NCBI RefSeq assembly: GCF_027172205.1
Contig: NC_070603.1
Span: forward strand, 5,816,501 to 5,880,500
DNA: 64,000 bases
From: Podarcis raffonei
Lineage: Eukaryota > Chordata > Lepidosauria > Squamata > Lacertidae
Direction of reading: 5' to 3'
The translations under genes and the position numbers were made by a program. Positions within the stretch are counted from its first letter, which is position 1; the number at the start of each line of letters is the position of its first letter. Below, one piece after another: positions 60,401-64,000 of the stretch. Below the pieces are notes generated by a model. The model did no database searches and was not told the DNA's origin. It was given only the letters and a program-made list of their open reading frames with translations.

Positions 60401-63400
60401 ACGAGGAAAGGGATCTTGGGAGTTGTGGTTTACAGCCTGAGGAAGACGTCAACTCAGGGTGCAGCAGCGGATCAATAGGAATGGAGCGGAAAATAAAACT
60501 CCCAATATAGTAATGTCTTCATGCATGGAATACTGTGTACAGTCCTTATTGCTGCATCTCAAAAAAAGACAGTGTGGAGCTGGAAAAGGGACATAAAAGG
60601 ACATCCAGGGTGCTGGAACAGCCTCCTTATAAGGAAAAGTTAATTCATTTGGGACTTTTTAATTTGGAAAAAAGGACTCAATTATGCATGGTGTGGAGAA
60701 GTTGGATAGAGAGGTTTCAATCCCTTGTAATTCTGGGACCTGGAGTCATCCGGTGAAGTTGAATGTTGGAAGGTTTAGGACAAACAAATGGCAGTGCAAT
60801 GTTAAACTGGAATGCGCTGCTCTAAGTGGTGCTGATGGCCAGCAGTTTAAAGGGGGATTAGGAAGATTTGTAGAGGGAAAGGCCATTGGTGTTTACTAGC
60901 TATGATGGCTACAAGCCACCTCCGGGATGAGAGGTCACCTGGATGCACAAATGCAGTCCCTGGGAAAGAGCAGCACGTGCCCCTTGTGGATTTTTCATGG
61001 GCATCTGATTGGCCACTGTGGGGAGACAGGATAGCCATCTCTGGTCTGATCCAGCAGAAATCTTGCCATTTTATGAAACATTTATGTGGCTGGCTGAGAA
61101 CACAGGACTATTGATTCTAATGTATTAAAAATCTCTACCTGTGCAAAATCTGTACCAAGGTATTCAAATGTTCTGTACCAAACCTTCTGTGACCTGACTT
61201 TGAGGAAAGGACAGATTTGCATTACTGCATATTTCATTTAATTTCTGGATCTGAGAGCTGTTACAGTGTTCAGCATAACTGAAATCCATGCCCAGCTTTC
61301 CCCCTAGGTTCTGATGGTGCACAAGGCAACACCTCCAATCCTCTCTTGCAGTCTCAAGGGCCAGAAACTTGCTTCTTCGTATTTATTTTTAAAAACTGAA
61401 TCAAATTCCAATTTCCACATTTGTGTGATACAGCCACGCTTTCAAGGCAGCCCCGTTGAAAAGTGGAGGGTTAACGGCAGAAGAGGCTGTTCCTGGGGGA
61501 AACTAGTCTGGCCGTGTATGCAGTGAGGTCTCTGAAATTTTGATTTCAAATCTTGGGCGGAAAAGCAGATTTAAAAAACGGCAAATGAGACCCTGGTGTG
61601 TTTTGCTGGGCTATAGAACTCTCTCAAGGAGACGGACATTTCTGGCCTTCAGGGGCTCAGGGAAATGAGGTGCTTCAGGGAGAATATGGGGCCGGCCTTC
61701 ATCTTTCTCCCCTCTCACCTGCTCTGTGGCAGGGTGGATGGCAAAGAGGCGCCCTTTGAGACTCACCTGGAGCAGAAGAACGAGCTGCAGGGCCTGCAGA
61801 GAGGCCTGCATGATGCCAAAGATGCCCGCCTCATCCGGCCTCCACGCAATGGCATCGTTGGCCACCTCCATGCCTGCCAGGAAGCCCCTGCCAAGGTGAG
61901 CCAGTCGTGACTCCCAGAGTCCTCCTGTCCTGGCAATGGCGGAGCGTGTCTCCATGCCACCTGGGGCGGGTGCGTGCGGGTGCCCTCTCCAGGGGCAGGG
62001 CCAGGGACTGAGGACAAACAGAGCCCACCACTCCTGCCCAGCCCTCGCCGCTGCTGAAGCGATATCAACCCCAAGCGGCATGGCTATTCCACTCTCTTCG
62101 CACATGAGGTTTACTTGAGAGTCGCTGCTACAGAGACAGCTGCGGCTGTAAAGGCTGCATTTCCCCCTTCAGACTCAAGGCTGCCTCTGTGTTGTTGTTT
62201 TTTAACCAGCTACTTCTGCACCGTGGCAGCTGCCATCAAAATGTACAGTCCTCCAGGCGAGTGCCTGGAGGCGGTTGGAGGATGGATGGCGGCTAATGGA
62301 TTGAGGTTGAATCCTGACAAGACAGAAGTACTGTTCTTGGGGGACAGGAGGTGGGCTGGTGTGGAGGACTCCCTGGTCCTGAATGGGGTAACTCTGCCCC
62401 TGAAGGACCATGTGCACAGCCTGGGAGTCATTTTGGACTCTCTGGTCAATTCTGTATCCAGGGCAGCTGTCTACCAGCTCCATCTGGTACGCAGGCTGAG
62501 ACCCTACCTGCCCGCGGACTGTCTCGCCAGAGCGGTGCATGCTCTAGTTATCTCCCGCTTGGACTACTGCAATGCGCTCTACGTGGGGCTACCTTTGAAG
62601 GTGACCCAGAAACTACAACTAGTCCAGAATGTGGCAGCTAGACTGGTGACTGGGGGCAGCCGCCGAGACCACATAACACTGGTCTTGAAAGACCTACATT
62701 GGCTCCCAGTACGATTCTGAGCACAATTCAAAGTGTTGGTGCTGACCTTTAAAGCCCTAAAGTGTTTTGGTCCAGTATACCTGAAGGAGCGTCTCCACCC
62801 CCATTGTTCTGCCCAGACACTGAGTTCCAGCTCCAAGGGCCATCTGGCGGTTCCCTCGGTGTGAGAAGTGAGGTTACAGGGAACCAGGCAGAGGGCCTTC
62901 TCGGTAGTGGCCCCCGCCCTGTGGAACACCCTCCCTTCAGATGTCAAGGAAATAAACAACTATTTTACATTTAAAAGACAACTGAAGGTGGCCCTGGTTA
63001 GGGAAGTTTTTAATGTCTGGTGCTGTATGGTTTTTAATATTTGGTTGGAAGCTACCCAGAGTGGCTGGGGAAACCCAGCCAGATGGGCGGGGTATAAATT
63101 ATTATTATTATTATTATTACTTATTAAAAAGAGCCTTCTTGTGACATCAGCGTCATTCTGTGCCCTACCTCCTCCTCTCCTCCCCCCCCCCAAGCGGCAA
63201 GGGGTTGACACAAGAGCTGCGTTTTCCAAGGTGCAGGCAAAGCGGAAAGCTCTTTGCGCTGCAAATGGTTTCACTCCAAATTATTGAGAACAAGTCAAAG
63301 TGCTCAAGAAAGCACGTGTAGGCTTTAAAGCTAAAACGCTGCACTGGTTTATTTGAGGCTTAAATGTTGGGTGCCCTTTCCCCCGTGGCCGGGACAGGGG

Positions 63401-63558
63401 AGGATTACGCCCCCCCTCCACACCTACGCCTGAGTATCTGAGTCCCGCTCACCAGCATCATCTTCCTGTTTCCCTCTAGCTTCGTGATGCAACTTTGCAA
63501 GAGGAGATCCCGTCCGATGACAGCCTGGCTGAGTCCGTGACCTCCCAGCACTTTGCAG
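51660..63558 (+). CDS. NCKAP5L: Nck-associated protein 5-like / CEP169 (partial, continues past the window)
   Basis: Coding exons: 51660-51761, 53754-53822, 53968-54006, 54301-54414, 55849-55962, 57195-59299, 61733-61895, 63480-63558. All have GT-AG borders and join in frame to about 928 codons. Human is about 1330, so the C terminus lies outside. ALAQANENQRETYERCLDEV, then ANHVVQALLNQKDLREECIK, match what I recall of human NCKAP5L. Residues 24-102 form a heptad coiled coil. The long middle is Ser/Pro/Lys-rich and disordered, with conserved EALSPFLRKKAQILEVLRSL, AESLNISKLMEKAEDLRKAL and FMQQLLNRVDGKE islands. SKIP (about residues 383-386) is an SxIP motif, by which family members bind EB1 at microtubule plus ends; TKLP (about 665) is a variant. 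The protein acts at centrosomes and growing microtubules. A start at 51,663 (MSEA, as in human) is equally possible. Confidence 0.95.
52383..52480. mobile_element. Palindromic hAT-like MITE copy
   Basis: CAACAACTCCCATCATGCCT and GGTTGGGGCTGATGGGAG inside NCKAP5L intron sequence. Confidence 0.55.
52955..53330 (-). mobile_element. CR1 LINE 3' end, minus strand
   Basis: GATCAGGCCAAAGGTCCATC, TTGTTCTCACAGTGGCCAAC and the block AGCCATTGAGAGCCTTAGCT are reversed CR1 3' sequence in NCKAP5L intron sequence. Confidence 0.7.
54431..54486. repeat. CT microsatellite next to a splice donor
   Basis: A run of CT units about 46 bp long, followed by C. It begins 17 bases after the donor of the exon 54,301-54,414. 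Confidence 0.95.
55340..55425 (+). mobile_element. CR1 LINE terminal fragment
   Basis: CAGCTGGCCACTATGAGATC and GGCCTTTGGCCTGATCCAAC match the CR1 3' UTR on the plus strand. Confidence 0.6.
57195..59299 (+). CDS. NCKAP5L: NCKAP5L large central exon
   Basis: One 2105-bp exon with acceptor ATAG before 57,195 and donor GTAGGT after 59,299. It encodes about 701 residues, most of the disordered scaffold. The base composition is far more GC-rich than the introns, with G or C at most third positions. This creates long antisense frames (up to 315 codons) that are composition artefacts. Visible landmarks: a poly-Ser stretch before DEAGEGDPP, the SKIP motif at 57,903-57,914, YENVLELS, SPTKLPSKSPTK, EEKVMKGIEENVLRR, ASWFGLRKSKLPALSRR, and the short helix MEKAEDLRKALEEEKAYING. 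Confidence 0.95.
59570..59950 (-). mobile_element. CR1 LINE 3' pieces, minus strand
   Basis: GATTCATAGACTTTGAAGGG at 59,571 and TTGCTGGATCAAGCCAAAGG at 59,836 are reversed CR1 terminus and 3' UTR parts. They are probably two separate relics. Intronic. Confidence 0.6.
59965..61085 (+). mobile_element. CR1 LINE, reverse-transcriptase and 3' parts
   Basis: QGSVLGLVLF and ADDTQLF (bases 59,975-60,090) are the CR1 reverse-transcriptase motifs around the catalytic YADD box. The ORF2 tail (block GGACATAAAAGGACATCCAG and AAACTGGAATGCGCTGCTCT) and the 3' UTR follow to about 61,085. Old, with frame breaks. It sits in the intron after the large NCKAP5L exon. Confidence 0.8.
62236..63122 (+). mobile_element. 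L2 LINE, 5'-truncated, with ATT tail
   Basis: The frame reads ECLEAVGGWMAANGLRLNPD, then KTEVLFLGDRRW, SRLDYCNALYVGLPLKVTQK and LQLVQNVAARLVTGGSRRDH. It is interrupted by a stop after LHWLPVRF and resumes with RAFSVVAPALWNTLPSDVKE. The 3' end GAAACCCAGCCAGATGGGCG and (ATT)n close it. The break point lies just past the reverse-transcriptase catalytic motif. Same family as 50,936-51,515. Confidence 0.88.
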
Positions 63559-64000
63559 GTGAGCTTTATGGGATGTCGCTGGCAGAGGGGACATAGTGTG
63601 GCAGGCGGGCATTGGAAGGTGCACACAGACTGTTACTCTGTGCTGCTTTTAACTAAGCAAGGTGGACTGGGGAGGGAGAAGAGCCATTCAGGATGGGCAC
63701 TCTGAATGAGAGAATACACTCTCATTATAGAAGGACCCACTTTCTATAATGATTAATGATTGCATTCTTCTTTAATGTGTAATATAGCCCCCCCCCTTTT
63801 TTACACAAGGAGAATCAAGCTCAGTGGAGGCCTTTTGAGGATATTCCCATAATTCTTTGCAGGCTTCCATGAATTGTGCTCCATCTGTACACAGGAAATA
63901 ACTGGCATAAAGAATTGCTTCCTAGAGTGGAAATTAATGTCTTCTCTGTGCCGAAGAGAAACCTCCTGCGGGAGATCTGGTGGGCCTGTCTCCAGTAACT
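63559..64000 (+). other. NCKAP5L intron, no further feature
   Basis: The sequence after the exon ending at 63,558 shows no acceptor with a matching NCKAP5L frame before the window ends. The next exon should lie outside. Confidence 0.6.

Noticed and set aside
62115-62720. 201-codon frame as a host gene exon of NCKAP5L
   Set aside because: Its content is the reverse-transcriptase tail of an L2 LINE, and it lies between two NCKAP5L exons that join in frame without it.

Overview
The window is vertebrate nuclear DNA, most likely from a squamate reptile and probably a lizard. It carries interrupted genes with GT-AG introns, CpG-island promoters, and a typical squamate repeat load: Sauria-type tRNA SINEs with their CACGTCAAAGTGC body, CR1, L2 and L1 LINEs, old MIRs, and many short inverted-repeat DNA elements. 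The repeat mix looks lacertid-like to me, but that is a guess.

Three protein genes lie on the + strand. (1) The last coding part and 3' UTR of CCNT1 (cyclin T1, P-TEFb) occupy the left edge. (2) A complete KANSL2 gene (NSL histone-acetyltransferase complex subunit) runs from a CpG-island promoter near 7.6-8.0 kb to a poly(A) signal at 19.11 kb. Its nine coding exons join without a frame break to give 521 codons. (3) NCKAP5L (CEP169, a centrosomal and microtubule plus-end protein) has a likely noncoding first exon in a CpG island at 42.0-42.4 kb. Its first coding exon is at 51.6 kb, a 2.1 kb coding exon lies at 57.2-59.3 kb, and the gene continues past the right edge after the exon ending at 63,558.

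CCNT1 and KANSL2 keep the human order and orientation. NCKAP5L is about 1 Mb away in human, so its place next to KANSL2 marks a rearranged or compacted neighbourhood.

Two introns of KANSL2 each carry an H/ACA snoRNA-like gene of the SNORA2/SNORA34 family, the family that human KANSL2 also hosts. The 5' ends of KANSL2 and NCKAP5L both suggest translational control. KANSL2 has a YY1/TISU-type upstream AUG whose short frame would end on the main AUG. NCKAP5L has an upstream frame that overlaps its start.

The 23 kb between KANSL2 and the NCKAP5L promoter has no protein gene I recognise. It does hold an orphan CpG island (24.4-26.2 kb) with a candidate first exon. The rest is introns and intergenic DNA full of fossil repeats, several with readable target-site duplications.
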